From positions 62,001-126,000 of the forward strand of contig JANWZD010000012.1 in assembly GCA_025054935.1 (NCBI GenBank): a stretch of 64,000 nucleotides of DNA. The letters are read 5' to 3'. The notes under the pieces were generated by a model. That model was not told the origin of the DNA. It did not search any database and saw only the letters and a list, made by a program, of their open reading frames with translations. Both the position numbers and the translations under genes were made by a program. How positions within the stretch are numbered: position 1 is the stretch's first letter; each line of letters starts with the position of its first letter. This stretch comes from Dehalococcoidia bacterium. GTDB taxonomy: Bacteria; Chloroflexota; Dehalococcoidia; SpSt-223. Shown here in pieces: positions 44,113 to 52,073 of the stretch.

Positions 44113-45089
44113 CTTTCGCGGGCAAGCGCGTTCTGATCACGGGGGGGCTCGGCTTCATCGGCGCCAACCTCGCTATGCGGCTCGTCGAGCTTGGCGCCGA
44201 GGTGACCGCGGTCGACTCGCTTATTCCGCAGTACGGCGGCAATCTGTTCAACGTCGACCCGATTAAAGACCGGATCCGAGTGAACATCTCGGACGTTCGC
44301 GATGAATACAGCATGGCCTATTTGGTCCAGGGCCAGCACTACCTGTTTAACCTCGCCGGCCAGACCAGTCACCTCGACTCGATGCTCGACCCCTACACCG
44401 ACCTAGAGATCAACTGTCGCGCGCAGCTCTCCATCCTCGAGGCGTGCCGCAAGCACAATCCCGAGGTTAAGATCGTGTTCGCCAGCACGCGCCAGATTTA
44501 CGGGAAGCCGGAGTATCTCCCCGTCGACGAGCGCCATCCGCTCCGTCCGGTCGATGTCAACGGCATCAACAAGATGGCCGGCGAGTGGTATCACATCCTC
44601 TACAACAATGTCTACGGTCTCCGCGCTACCTCGCTGCGGCTGACCAACACCTACGGCCCGCGCATGCGGATCAAAGACGCGCGCCAGACCTTTCTCGGGA
44701 TTTGGATCCGGCGCCTGATCGAGGGCCAGCCGATCGAGGTGTTTGGGGACGGCGAACAGCTCCGTGACTTCAATTATGTCGACGATGTGGTCGACGCACT
44801 CCTCTTGGCGGCCGAGCGTGAGGAAGCGAACGGCGGGGTCTTCAATCTCGGCGCTGGCGATTGGCTCTCGCTGAAAGCGCTCGCCGCGCTGCTCATTCGG
44901 CTCAATGGCGCCGGCGAGTATCGCATCGTTCCCTTCCCTGAAGACCGGAAGGTGATCGATATCGGCGATTACTACGCTGACTTTCGCCGCGTCAAGCAGG
45001 CGCTCGGCTGGTCGCCGAAGGTGCCGCTTGAAGAGGGGCTGCGGCGCACTCTCGCCTATTATCATCAGCACTGGCGGCATTACGTCTAA
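44109..45089 (+). CDS. Extended SDR: NAD-dependent sugar epimerase/dehydratase with non-canonical active site
   Basis: 326 residues. The NAD loop GGLGFIG is at 12-18; [10 protein letters not shown] carries the catalytic Ser/Thr, and [11 protein letters not shown] and [16 protein letters not shown] are standard extended-SDR blocks. The catalytic YxxxK reads N151-GIN-K155: Lys is kept but Tyr is Asn. I recall homologues with the same NGINK, so this looks like a subfamily trait rather than an error. It probably acts on a nucleotide sugar with the upstream aminotransferase. Confidence 0.88.
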   Translation: MTFAGKRVLITGGLGFIGANLAMRLVELGAEVTAVDSLIPQYGGNLFNVDPIKDRIRVNISDVRDEYSMAYLVQGQHYLFNLAGQTSHLDSMLDPYTDLEINCRAQLSILEACRKHNPEVKIVFASTRQIYGKPEYLPVDERHPLRPVDVNGINKMAGEWYHILYNNVYGLRATSLRLTNTYGPRMRIKDARQTFLGIWIRRLIEGQPIEVFGDGEQLRDFNYVDDVVDALLLAAEREEANGGVFNLGAGDWLSLKALAALLIRLNGAGEYRIVPFPEDRKVIDIGDYYADFRRVKQALGWSPKVPLEEGLRRTLAYYHQHWRHYV

Positions 45090-45106
45090 TCACGCGGAGC
45101 AGAGTG

Positions 45107-45970
45107 ATGCGGCTGCTTGCCGGTTGCGCGCTTCTCCTGCTGCTCTTCGCCGGCAGTGCGGCAGCGCAGGAGCGTCTTGTGCCGCCGATGCCCAGCCGCC
45201 ATGACGAGGAGCTTGCCCTCCTCCTCTCCTCCCTCATTCGCGACGAACCGGCGGTCTATGGCATCGCGGTCAAGCATCTGCTCACGGGGCAGCGCGCTGC
45301 AGTAAACGGCGACCGCGTGTTCGAGGCGGCCAGCCTCTACAAGCTGGCGGTCATGGTCGAGCTCTATGCGCAGAATGCCGAAGGCGAGGTCGACCTCGAT
45401 GCGGAATTGCCGGCGTGGACTATCGTCGGCTATGACGCAGCCGGCGCCCCCATCTATGGTGAGCCGACAACGTACAGCGCTCGTGAAGCGATGATCGACA
45501 TGATCACGCTGAGCGACAATGAGGCGGCACACTTTCTGCTTTTCCGGCTCGGCCCAAGCCGCATCAATCAGCGCATGGCGGCGCTCGGCTTTCCAAATAC
45601 GACCGTCGATTGGGATACCGCGACGACGCCGAATGAGATCCTCGCGATGCTCGAGCAGATGGCGACCGGCCAGCTCGTCAGCCGCGAGGCGAGCGCTGAG
45701 ATGATCGACGTTCTGCTCGGGCAGCGCGTGAACGACCGCATTCCGATCGGGCTGCCGCCGAATGTCCCCGTTGCGCATAAGACGGGCAATCTGCCGGGGA
45801 TGGCGCACGATGCGGGCATTATCTATGCCCCCAGCGGCCCATTCGTCCTCGTCATCATGACCGATGACCTGTGGGACACCGCTCGCGGATATGCGGTTAT
45901 CCACGAGCTGACCCGGCAGGTATATCGCTATTTCGAGCACCGCCCGGCGCCGATCAGCAGAACACCCTAA
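45107..45970 (+). CDS. Secreted class A beta-lactamase-like serine hydrolase
   Basis: 287 residues with a signal peptide (MRLLAGCALLLLLFAGSAAA, cleavage before QE). The penicillin-recognising motifs are present: SxxK as ASLYKLA, SDN as LSDNEAA and KTG as AHKTGNLPG. No clear omega-loop ExxLN is seen, so it may be a DD-peptidase or esterase-like relative rather than an efficient beta-lactamase. ATG 45107 has GGAG 7 nt upstream; GTG 45104 is adjacent. It follows the epimerase gene by 17 bp. Confidence 0.85.
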   Translation: MRLLAGCALLLLLFAGSAAAQERLVPPMPSRHDEELALLLSSLIRDEPAVYGIAVKHLLTGQRAAVNGDRVFEAASLYKLAVMVELYAQNAEGEVDLDAELPAWTIVGYDAAGAPIYGEPTTYSAREAMIDMITLSDNEAAHFLLFRLGPSRINQRMAALGFPNTTVDWDTATTPNEILAMLEQMATGQLVSREASAEMIDVLLGQRVNDRIPIGLPPNVPVAHKTGNLPGMAHDAGIIYAPSGPFVLVIMTDDLWDTARGYAVIHELTRQVYRYFEHRPAPISRTP

Positions 45971-46019
45971 TGCGCTCTCAGCAAAAGGCGCTTCGCGCGA
46001 ATAAGGGGAGCGGCGCCGG

Positions 46020-46898
46020 CTACGCGTCGTGCTGCGCGAAAAGCAGGATGCTCTCGCGCACCAGCTTGGCGGCGGCGACTGCGGCAATGCCGGCGGGGTC
46101 GATGGCGGGGAGCACCTCGACGACGTCGAGGGCGACAACCGTGAGGCCGCGAAGCGAGAGCAGAAAGCGGTGCAGCTCGCGGAAGGAGGGGCCGCCGGGC
46201 TCCGGGCAGCCCGTGCCGGGGGCGGCCGAGGGGTCGAGCACGTCAATGTCGATCGTGAGGTAGATTGGAACCCGCTCGAGCACACCGCGCGCTCCCGCGG
46301 GCAGGCTCAGCTCGGGCGAGGCGTGGAGCAACTCCTGCGCGTAGCGCCACTCGGGGGCCGTGCCCGACCGTCCCCCGACCTGCGCGACTCGCCGCGGGCC
46401 GATTTCGTCGCAGATGCGGCGCAGAACAGTTGCGTGGCAGACGCTCTCCCCAGCGTAGCGGTCGATCAGGTCGAGATGAGCGTCGACGGCAAGAAGATGC
46501 AGGTCGGGATAGCGGGGGAGCAGGCCGCGCACTGCCCCGAGCGTCAGCGTGTGCTCGCCGCCGAGCAGCACCGGCAGCGCCCCGGCGGCGGCGATCGTGC
46601 CGACCTGCTCCGCGATTGCGGCGAGGGCGGCATCCATCCCGAGGCCATCGAGCGGGAGGTCGCCTAGGTCGGCAAGAGCGAGCGCGTCGAGATCGCGGTC
46701 GAGGGCCGGGCTGTAGGTCTCGAGGCTGTCCGAAATGGCGCGGATGGCGGCAGGACCGGCAGCGGTGCCGGGTCGGTACGACTCGGTCAGGTCCAGCGGA
46801 ACGCCGAGGATCGCCACATCCGGCCGTGTCCAGCCGGGACGGCTAGCGAGAAACGGTCGCGGTGCGGGGGAGGAGGCCGACAGCATCATCCTGGTCAC
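46020..46898 (-). CDS. speB: Agmatinase/arginase-family ureohydrolase (probable aminopropylagmatinase)
   Basis: 292 residues. Manganese-binding motifs: LLGGEHTLTLG, VDAHLDLIDRY, and TIDIDVLDPSAAPG. The family removes urea from agmatine, arginine or aminopropylagmatine. In this operon, after spermidine synthase and with arginine decarboxylase, the thermophile route suggests N1-aminopropylagmatine -> spermidine + urea; plain agmatine hydrolysis is the alternative. GTG 46898 is listed, but ATG 46889 or 46886 also fits family length. The start lies inside speE (about 50 bp overlap). Last gene of the polyamine operon. Confidence 0.9.
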   Translation of the reverse strand: MTRMMLSASSPAPRPFLASRPGWTRPDVAILGVPLDLTESYRPGTAAGPAAIRAISDSLETYSPALDRDLDALALADLGDLPLDGLGMDAALAAIAEQVGTIAAAGALPVLLGGEHTLTLGAVRGLLPRYPDLHLLAVDAHLDLIDRYAGESVCHATVLRRICDEIGPRRVAQVGGRSGTAPEWRYAQELLHASPELSLPAGARGVLERVPIYLTIDIDVLDPSAAPGTGCPEPGGPSFRELHRFLLSLRGLTVVALDVVEVLPAIDPAGIAAVAAAKLVRESILLFAQHDA

Positions 46899-47772
46899 TG
46901 GCGAGACTGCGGGCGAGGTCTGCGGGCAGGGCGAACGCCGCCAGGTGGATTTCCGGGGTGTAGTAGCGCGTGGGGATACTTTCCAGCCGGCGGGCGATCT
47001 GAGCGCGTGACACCGAGGCGAGGTCGAAGCCGTTTGTCGCGGCGAGGAAGCTCCAGATCACGCCGGGGTAGGACGGAATGCTCGCCAAGTACGGCGCGAC
47101 GACGGGAAAAACGCGGCGCAGCTGGCGCGCCGCGCTGCCCAGCTCTGCCCCCATTAGGAGCGGTGAGCCGCTCTGCGTAACGAACACGCCGCCTGCCGCA
47201 AGCGCCCGGAAGACGGAGCGGTAGAACGCCTCGCTGAAAAGCGCTTCTGCCGGACCGACCGGGTCGGTGGAGTCGACAAGGATGGCATCGAACTGCTCCT
47301 CGGTCTCGGCAAGATAGCGCGCGCCGTCCCCGATGATCAGCTCGGCGCGCGGGTCGTCGAAGGCGCCGGCTGCGATCTCGGGCAGGTATCGCCGGCAGAC
47401 CTCCACCACTGCCGCATCCAGCTCGACTTGGATAGCGCGCTCGACGGTCGGGTGCTCGAGGACACGCCGAAGCGCGCCGCCGTCGCCGCCGCCGATGATC
47501 AGCACCCGCCGCGGCGCCGGCAGGGCGCAGAGGGCCGGATGGACGAGCATCTCGTGGTAGATGTGCTCATCGACAGTCGAGGTCTGGATCGCCCCCTCGA
47601 GGATGAGGGTCGTTCCGAGAAGCTCCGTTTCGATCACCTGGATCGATTGGTGCGGCGACCGGCCGCGGTAGATCTCGCGGCGGACGCGGTAGCCCTGCCG
47701 ATAGCCGTGGAGCGGCGCTTCAGCGAACCAGTGTTCCCGCGGGAACACGGGCTCGGGTGTCGACAATTCCAC
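46843..47772 (-). CDS. speE: Spermidine synthase-family aminopropyltransferase
   Basis: 309 residues. N-terminal beta hairpin with SPHQSIQVIETELLGTTLILEG, then the decarboxylated-SAM site VLIIGGGDGGALRRVLEH and the catalytic Asp region LVDSTDPVGPA. It moves aminopropyl groups from decarboxylated SAM to putrescine or agmatine. With pdaD upstream and no putrescine-forming decarboxylase nearby, agmatine is the likely acceptor (inference). GTG 47772 has GGAG 8 nt upstream and lies 53 bp inside speD, so the genes are tightly coupled. Confidence 0.93.
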   Translation of the reverse strand: MELSTPEPVFPREHWFAEAPLHGYRQGYRVRREIYRGRSPHQSIQVIETELLGTTLILEGAIQTSTVDEHIYHEMLVHPALCALPAPRRVLIIGGGDGGALRRVLEHPTVERAIQVELDAAVVEVCRRYLPEIAAGAFDDPRAELIIGDGARYLAETEEQFDAILVDSTDPVGPAEALFSEAFYRSVFRALAAGGVFVTQSGSPLLMGAELGSAARQLRRVFPVVAPYLASIPSYPGVIWSFLAATNGFDLASVSRAQIARRLESIPTRYYTPEIHLAAFALPADLARSLASDQDDAVGLLPRTATVSR

Positions 47773-48103
47773 GCTTCATCTCCATGACTTGAACGTGCCC
47801 GGGCGCGAAATAGCGCTGGAGCACTGGCGCCACTTCTTCTGGGCGCACTTTTTTGCCGCAAGTGAAGACATCCACCGCCGCATAGCCCAATTCGGGCCAG
47901 GTGTGGATCAAGATGTGCGACTCCGAGATCACCGCAACGCCGGTAACCCCTTGCGGCGTGAAGGGATGAATGAACAACTCGAGCAGCGTCGCGCCGCATG
48001 CCTCGGTTGCTTCAATGAGCGCGCACCGCACGGCCTCGACCGAGTCGAGGTTCTCGTTACAGCCCCACATCTCCATGATGAGGTGGCGACCAACACTTTC
48101 CAT
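47720..48103 (-). CDS. speD: S-adenosylmethionine decarboxylase proenzyme (prokaryotic class 1B)
   Basis: 127 residues. Self-cleaves between Glu61 and Ser62 in VISESHILIHTWPE, converting Ser62 to the pyruvoyl group. His67 and Cys82 (FTCG) match the conserved processing and catalytic residues. It supplies decarboxylated SAM for both SpeE and BpsA. ATG 48103 is preceded by AAGGGGGG. It follows pdaD by 11 bp and overlaps speE by 53 bp. Confidence 0.95.
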   Translation of the reverse strand: MESVGRHLIMEMWGCNENLDSVEAVRCALIEATEACGATLLELFIHPFTPQGVTGVAVISESHILIHTWPELGYAAVDVFTCGKKVRPEEVAPVLQRYFAPGHVQVMEMKRGIVDTRARVPAGTLVR

Positions 48104-48114
48104 CGGTACCCCCC

Positions 48115-48576
48115 TTACCAGAGCATGACGGCTGCAACCGTGCAGCCATGCCGTTCCACGCGATGCTCGCACGACTCTAGGATGAGCTCGTGCAAATCCA
48201 GCCCGCGGCGCGCGAACGCCTCTTCGACCTGCTGCCGGACGATCCGCTCAGCCTCAGCCGCTGTCATCGCGCCGGCATGCTCGAAGATGACGCCGTACTG
48301 GTCCTTCGACCGCCCGATCCCGACGCAGCTTGCGATCACTTGGCCCGGAGTGGCGCTTTCTGCGACCGAATAGACCACGGGGGCGAGGGTCCCTTCGACC
48401 AGATGGCTCGGCCGCTCATACATCCGCTGCGCGCCTTTCGGCAAGATGCTGCTCACTCGGATCAGGTTCAGGTTGCCCATTCCTGCTGCGAGGAGCGCAT
48501 TGTCGAAGGCGTTCAGTTCGGTGCCGCCCTCAGCGGCGCCGGAGGTGACCCAGTACCGCTCAGGAACTTGCCACAT
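48115..48576 (-). CDS. pdaD: Pyruvoyl-dependent arginine decarboxylase
   Basis: 153 residues, the archaeal-type enzyme that makes agmatine from arginine. The proenzyme cleavage site is Ser42-Ser43 in LIRVSSILPKGA. The catalytic region IFEHAGAMTAAEAERIV with its conserved Glu matches the family. The start (MWQVPERYWVTSG) overlaps the end of bpsA by 17 nt. PdaD is frequent in archaea and scattered in bacteria. Confidence 0.94.
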   Translation of the reverse strand: MWQVPERYWVTSGAAEGGTELNAFDNALLAAGMGNLNLIRVSSILPKGAQRMYERPSHLVEGTLAPVVYSVAESATPGQVIASCVGIGRSKDQYGVIFEHAGAMTAAEAERIVRQQVEEAFARRGLDLHELILESCEHRVERHGCTVAAVMLW

Positions 48577-49642
48577 CGGAATCCCTCTTGGTGTGGAGTA
48601 GGCTCTCCGCGCCGACGTAGAGGGTCGCCTCATCGACCGGCGCGGCGGCGAGGACCGAGTCCTCGAATGTTTCGATCCGGTAGAGCGACGACCGGTACCA
48701 GTGCGTGAGCGGCGGCCGACGGAGCGGCGGCAGGTCGTCGCGCACGCTGCCCACGAGATAGTCCCAGTTCTCGTAGGTGCTGAAGTCGCGAACGATGTCG
48801 GTGATCGCAACCCGGTAATAGCCGGTCAGCCGCGCCTGAAGGGCGCGCCAATTGCGGAACGACGACTCAATGACCGTCATCCCGAAGTAGCCGGCACAGC
48901 CGGCACCGCGCAGCGACTCTAGGCCGCGACCAATGAACAGTTCGAGGCCGGCGAGCGTATCGGGCGGGTCGGTGAAAAAGGTATGGAAGGCGCCCGCGAG
49001 CGAAGATGGAAGAGGGTCGCGCAGGTCAACGGTGAGAACGTCGAGGGCCAAGCGCTCAGCCGCTGCCACCTGCCGGATGAACTCATTCAGCCGCTCATCG
49101 ATCTCGACGACCACCACGCGGTTCGGCAGGCCGGTCAGCGCGGCTGCGATCCCGATCAGGTCGTCGTCGCCGAGGACGATCAGGTCGCGCCCGGCGAGAT
49201 CCCCGCGGTCGGCAAAGGCGGCGAGGCGCGCAAAGACGGTGTCTGTCGTGACGTAGGCTTGGTCGTAGACGGCAATGGGACGGGGACGTCCCTCCGCGAT
49301 AGCGTCAAAGCGGCGGCGCGCCTCGGCAAGCTGCTCGTCGCTGACGCCGCGCCCAGCGCAGGCGGCGCAGCGCAGCGAGGGCGGCGGAACCGCGTTCCGC
49401 TCGGCGGCAAGCGCTCGTCCTCGTTCAGTGAGCGCGATCGACGTCTCTCCGACGTCGGCGAGCCCGTCGGCAGCGAGCACCCGCACCGTCTCGACAACTT
49501 GGTTGAACGGACACTTCGCGAGATCCACCGCCTGCCAGATGTCGGCCGCAGCCGGGAGGGCGGCCAGGATCCGCTCGATATCCCGTTCTGTCGTCGGGAT
49601 CGCGGTTCGTTCGCTGACAAGGGCAGCTAGCCGGGCATACAA
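48560..49642 (-). CDS. bpsA: Branched-chain polyamine synthase BpsA (N4-bis(aminopropyl)spermidine synthase)
   Basis: 360 residues. An N-terminal winged-helix-like region (about 1-85), a CxxC pair (Cys92, Cys95), then the BpsA C-terminal domain (about 120-345). Key motifs are GDDD (158-161, in IVLGDDDLIGIAAAL) and DPPD (225-228, in FFTDPPDTLAG), as in Thermococcus BpsA, which adds two aminopropyl groups to spermidine from decarboxylated SAM. Start is TTG 49642, supported by GGGGGAGA 5 nt upstream; the nearby ATG is out of frame. First gene of the operon bpsA-pdaD-speD-speE-speB, behind a leader of about 210 nt. Confidence 0.92.
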   Translation of the reverse strand: MYARLAALVSERTAIPTTERDIERILAALPAAADIWQAVDLAKCPFNQVVETVRVLAADGLADVGETSIALTERGRALAAERNAVPPPSLRCAACAGRGVSDEQLAEARRRFDAIAEGRPRPIAVYDQAYVTTDTVFARLAAFADRGDLAGRDLIVLGDDDLIGIAAALTGLPNRVVVVEIDERLNEFIRQVAAAERLALDVLTVDLRDPLPSSLAGAFHTFFTDPPDTLAGLELFIGRGLESLRGAGCAGYFGMTVIESSFRNWRALQARLTGYYRVAITDIVRDFSTYENWDYLVGSVRDDLPPLRRPPLTHWYRSSLYRIETFEDSVLAAAPVDEATLYVGAESLLHTKRDSDVASS

Positions 49643-49858
49643 TCGTTCTCCCCCTCAGGAGGCCGGAGCTCCTCACCCCTAACCCGCACCGAGGCGCGCG
49701 GCGTCATCGGTTCACCCCGACGGCGCCGGAAAGGGCCTGTTTGGGTTGGTACGCCCTTTGCGGGCGCATCCCCGACACGACAAAACCCCCGGCTCACTGG
49801 ACGAAGCTGGCGGAACAGCCGCGCCCGGCCAACCGAGGGCCTTGAGGTCAGGACCACC

Positions 49859-49887
49859 ATTATATAGCGAGCCCGGCGCGTTCGCAA
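49859..49887 (-). promoter_or_regulatory. Promoter of the polyamine operon
   Basis: On the minus strand, TTGCGA (49887-49882) and an exact TATAAT (49864-49859) with a 17-bp spacer. Predicted start near 49852, leaving about 210 nt before the bpsA TTG codon. Confidence 0.6.
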
Positions 49888-50344
49888 ATCGGGCGACGGC
49901 AAGGCGTGGCGGCGCCGGCAGACGAGGAGCGCTCCGAGCGGAGGGAAGCGCGCTCGCCTGCCCCCGAGCGGCGAACTGGTGACCGGTGCGGCGGAGGCGC
50001 CTCCTCAGCTCCGGCGCAGATCGCGATCGCGCGGCAGCGAAGCGTCGCATGCCAAGCTGCGAGCAGAGGCGCTGCATCGCCGGCTGGTGCGCGCGCCGCA
50101 GTCAGGAGCGGTCGGCAAGTGCGCTCACTCGCGGAATGCGAAGGCCGAAGGGCAGCGCCGCAAGAAGGTGTTCCGCTTTTCGCGCGGCCGTCGGGCCGGC
50201 TGGTGCATCCTCGCCGGCCGCGCGGCGCGAGGAGAGCGCACCCTCCCGCCCTTCGACGCCGGCGGCCAGCGGGAGGCCCTTGCCGCCGGCGTGCTCCTTA
50301 ATCTGCGTTCCGAAGCGCAGCGGCCTGCGGTGCTGGCGCGCGCA

Positions 50345-50433
50345 CTTCCGGCCAGGGGCGCGTGGGCATGCGGCGATGTGCCGCGCCGGCCCGAGGACCC
50401 GGTTCCTTCCGGCCAGGGGCGCGTGGGCATGCG
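50345..50433. repeat. Pair of perfect 28-bp direct repeats
   Basis: Identical 28-bp copies at 50345-50372 and 50406-50433, 33 bp apart, beginning CTTCCGGCCAGG and ending GGGCATGCG. Flanks diverge immediately. Only two copies, so not an array. Confidence 0.9.
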
Positions 50434-50481
50434 CCTCACCCCCCTTCTGGCGCTTGGCGTTGGACAAGGCCGGCGCCGAAG

Positions 50482-50514
50482 AAAAAGGGACGGCGCCGGC
50501 TCCGGCACCGCCCC
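50482..50514 (-). terminator. Rho-independent terminator of the methyltransferase gene
   Basis: On the minus strand a GC stem of up to 13 bp (arms 50502-50514 and 50487-50499, two G-T pairs) is followed by TTTTT, 52 nt after the stop codon. Confidence 0.85.
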
Positions 50515-50565
50515 GCTCTCCTGCCGGAAGAAGCCGATTTGCGGACTGTTGCGCTCAGCCGTCCC

Positions 50566-51531
50566 TTACGGCTTCATGCCGGTGATCACCATGCAGTCCC
50601 ACGGGCCACCCGGATAGCCGGGCGCAATCTGCTGCCAGCCGTTGATCCGGTTGATATTGACGAAGCCCATGGCCCGCAGGTGCTGCTCGAGGTTCAGCTT
50701 CATGTACTCGCCGAGGAACGGCTCTGGCCCTTTCGCGCGCTCAACACGCGCTCGGCGCGCCTCTTCCGTCTCGTCGTAGATGACATCAATGCACGAGAAC
50801 CGCCCGCCGGGCCGCAGCAGCCGCTTCATCTCGGCAACGATCTTCTGCGCTTCCGGCTGCGGCTGCTCGTGGAGGACGTAGCTCTCGTTGACGATGTCGA
50901 ACGAATTGTCCGGGAAGCTCGTCGCGCCGGCATGCTGGGCGTAGAAGAAGGCGTTCTTGACCCCACGCCGCGCTGCCCAGCCGCGAGCGAAGCGGATGAA
51001 GTGCGAGCCGAGGTCGATCCCGATCACCTCCGCATCGGGGAACAGCTCAGCGAGCGCGATCGTCGAGGGGCCGACGCCGCAGCCCATGTCGAGGATGCGC
51101 TTCGGGCGCTCATGGGCGTAGATCCGCTCGAACAGCGGCTTGACCCGCTCCGGCTGGGTGAACGTGAAGTAGTTGTTGCCGACGTAGTAGGTGCGCACCC
51201 ATTTCGGGTCCCAGAGCGGGGTGTAGTGGATCGGCGTCTTCAGCCAGTGCATGGGGCGCTCGAAGGGCGGCGCGCCGGGCGGCAGGACGTCCGAGTCATC
51301 GGCAGGGCCGTCGAACGCCGGCATGCTGTTCACCCACTCCATCAAGATCGGGATCGCCCGCCGCGCGTCCGTCCACACCAACCGCATCAGCCACTGCTCG
51401 TAGGGCGTCTCCTCGTCGTAGACATTTTCCATGGTGATGACCGGCTTCTCTGGCGGGTGCTCGAGGTCGACTGCCGCCATGCGGGCGCGCCCGGCTTCTT
51501 CCTGAGGACCGCGAAATTCTGTTGTGGCCAT
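50566..51531 (-). CDS. SAM-dependent methyltransferase
   Basis: 321 residues. After an N-terminal region rich in aromatic residues (about 30-130, including HWLKTPIHYTPLWDPKW) comes a class I SAM fold: ILDMGCGVGPSTIALAEL (motif I), EVIGIDLGSHFIRFA, and SFDIVNESYVLHEQP. The long N-terminal extension is not in generic methyltransferases and probably forms a substrate domain; the target is unknown. ATG 51531 has AAGGAGGGG directly upstream. The gene has its own promoter with a large palindrome and its own terminator, so it is monocistronic. Confidence 0.85.
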   Translation of the reverse strand: MATTEFRGPQEEAGRARMAAVDLEHPPEKPVITMENVYDEETPYEQWLMRLVWTDARRAIPILMEWVNSMPAFDGPADDSDVLPPGAPPFERPMHWLKTPIHYTPLWDPKWVRTYYVGNNYFTFTQPERVKPLFERIYAHERPKRILDMGCGVGPSTIALAELFPDAEVIGIDLGSHFIRFARGWAARRGVKNAFFYAQHAGATSFPDNSFDIVNESYVLHEQPQPEAQKIVAEMKRLLRPGGRFSCIDVIYDETEEARRARVERAKGPEPFLGEYMKLNLEQHLRAMGFVNINRINGWQQIAPGYPGGPWDCMVITGMKP

Positions 51532-51536
51532 GTCCC

Positions 51537-51569
51537 CTCCTTGTCGATCGGTCGGTGATCGACAAGGAG
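51537..51569 (-). promoter_or_regulatory. 13-bp perfect inverted repeat at the methyltransferase start (operator or 5' hairpin)
   Basis: Arms CTCCTTGTCGATC (51537-51549) and GATCGACAAGGAG (51557-51569) flank a 7-nt loop. On the minus strand it lies directly downstream of a TATAAT -10 and runs into the Shine-Dalgarno. A further TGTCGATCG copy is at 51588-51596 near the -35. Confidence 0.85.
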
Positions 51570-51571
51570 AG

Positions 51572-51577
51572 ATTATA
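51572..51577 (-). promoter_or_regulatory. -10 element (TATAAT) of the methyltransferase gene
   Basis: Exact TATAAT on the minus strand, 41 bp before ATG 51531; start of transcription expected near 51565, inside the inverted repeat. The -35 region is weak but overlaps the extra half-site. Confidence 0.6.
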
Positions 51578-51665
51578 GAAAATATCCTGTCGATCGCCAG
51601 TGCGGCCTCTTTCGCCGCAGCGGGGACGAACCGCGGCGCAAACTGCGATCCCGGGTCGCCGGCCG

Positions 51666-52064
51666 TCAGCGAATGGTTGTTGTCGGCCGCGGCGTCGGGA
51701 AGAGCAGCGCGCCAAGAGCTGCTTGGAGCGCGCCGCCAACCACAAGGGCGATCAGAACGGCGACCGCCCACTGTCTCGTCACGGCGAACGTGGCGGCCAA
51801 GAGAGCAAGCGCAATCGGCGGAAAGAGCGCGTAGAACAGGAAGCGGCGGAAGGTGGGCGTCTCGATGAGGTGATATGCCGCGTCGGCGACGAGGTAGGCG
51901 GCGAGCGCGAACGCAAAGAACGCGATCTCAGCGATCGGCACCACACTCTGGACGAGAAACCCGGCGAGGAGCCCGACCACAATGCCACCGATCACGAAGT
52001 AGCGCTGGCGCGGAGCGCGCCGCCGCGGTATCGCCGGGGAAGGGACGTCGGGCCTGCGAGACAT
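51666..52064 (-). CDS. Small membrane protein of unknown function
   Basis: 132 residues. A basic, Pro/Arg-rich N-terminus (about 1-20) is followed by four hydrophobic segments (about 22-42, 45-65, 78-95, 98-120). No family recognised. It begins 9 bp after the stop of the coiled-coil protein gene on the same strand, so they are likely co-transcribed. Confidence 0.65.
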   Translation of the reverse strand: MSRRPDVPSPAIPRRRAPRQRYFVIGGIVVGLLAGFLVQSVVPIAEIAFFAFALAAYLVADAAYHLIETPTFRRFLFYALFPPIALALLAATFAVTRQWAVAVLIALVVGGALQAALGALLFPTPRPTTTIR

Positions 52065-52073
52065 CGTTCCCTC

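Larger units (their letters stand above)
49643..50565. other. 923-bp non-coding interval: operon leader, repeat and terminator
   Basis: No credible gene: open frames on either strand are Arg/Ala-rich and match nothing I know. The left 210 bp is the predicted leader of the polyamine operon, with hairpins such as CGCCC-TTTGC-GGGCG (49752-49766). The middle (49890-50340) shows nothing distinct. The right part holds a 28-bp direct repeat and the terminator of the methyltransferase gene. Confidence 0.6.

Noticed and set aside
49643-49852. Known riboswitch (c-di-GMP, c-di-AMP, SAM or cobalamin) in the polyamine leader
   Set aside because: Short fragments such as GCAAAG or GGGGTGAA are reminiscent, but the full conserved cores are not present in order.
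50345-50433. 28-bp repeat with a 33-bp gap as a mini-CRISPR
   Set aside because: Spacing fits, but only two copies, no cas genes, and the repeat lacks a typical CRISPR character.
49906-50617. Protein-coding gene in the gap before the methyltransferase
   Set aside because: Overlapping frames in several phases, Arg-rich, no start context or family motif.
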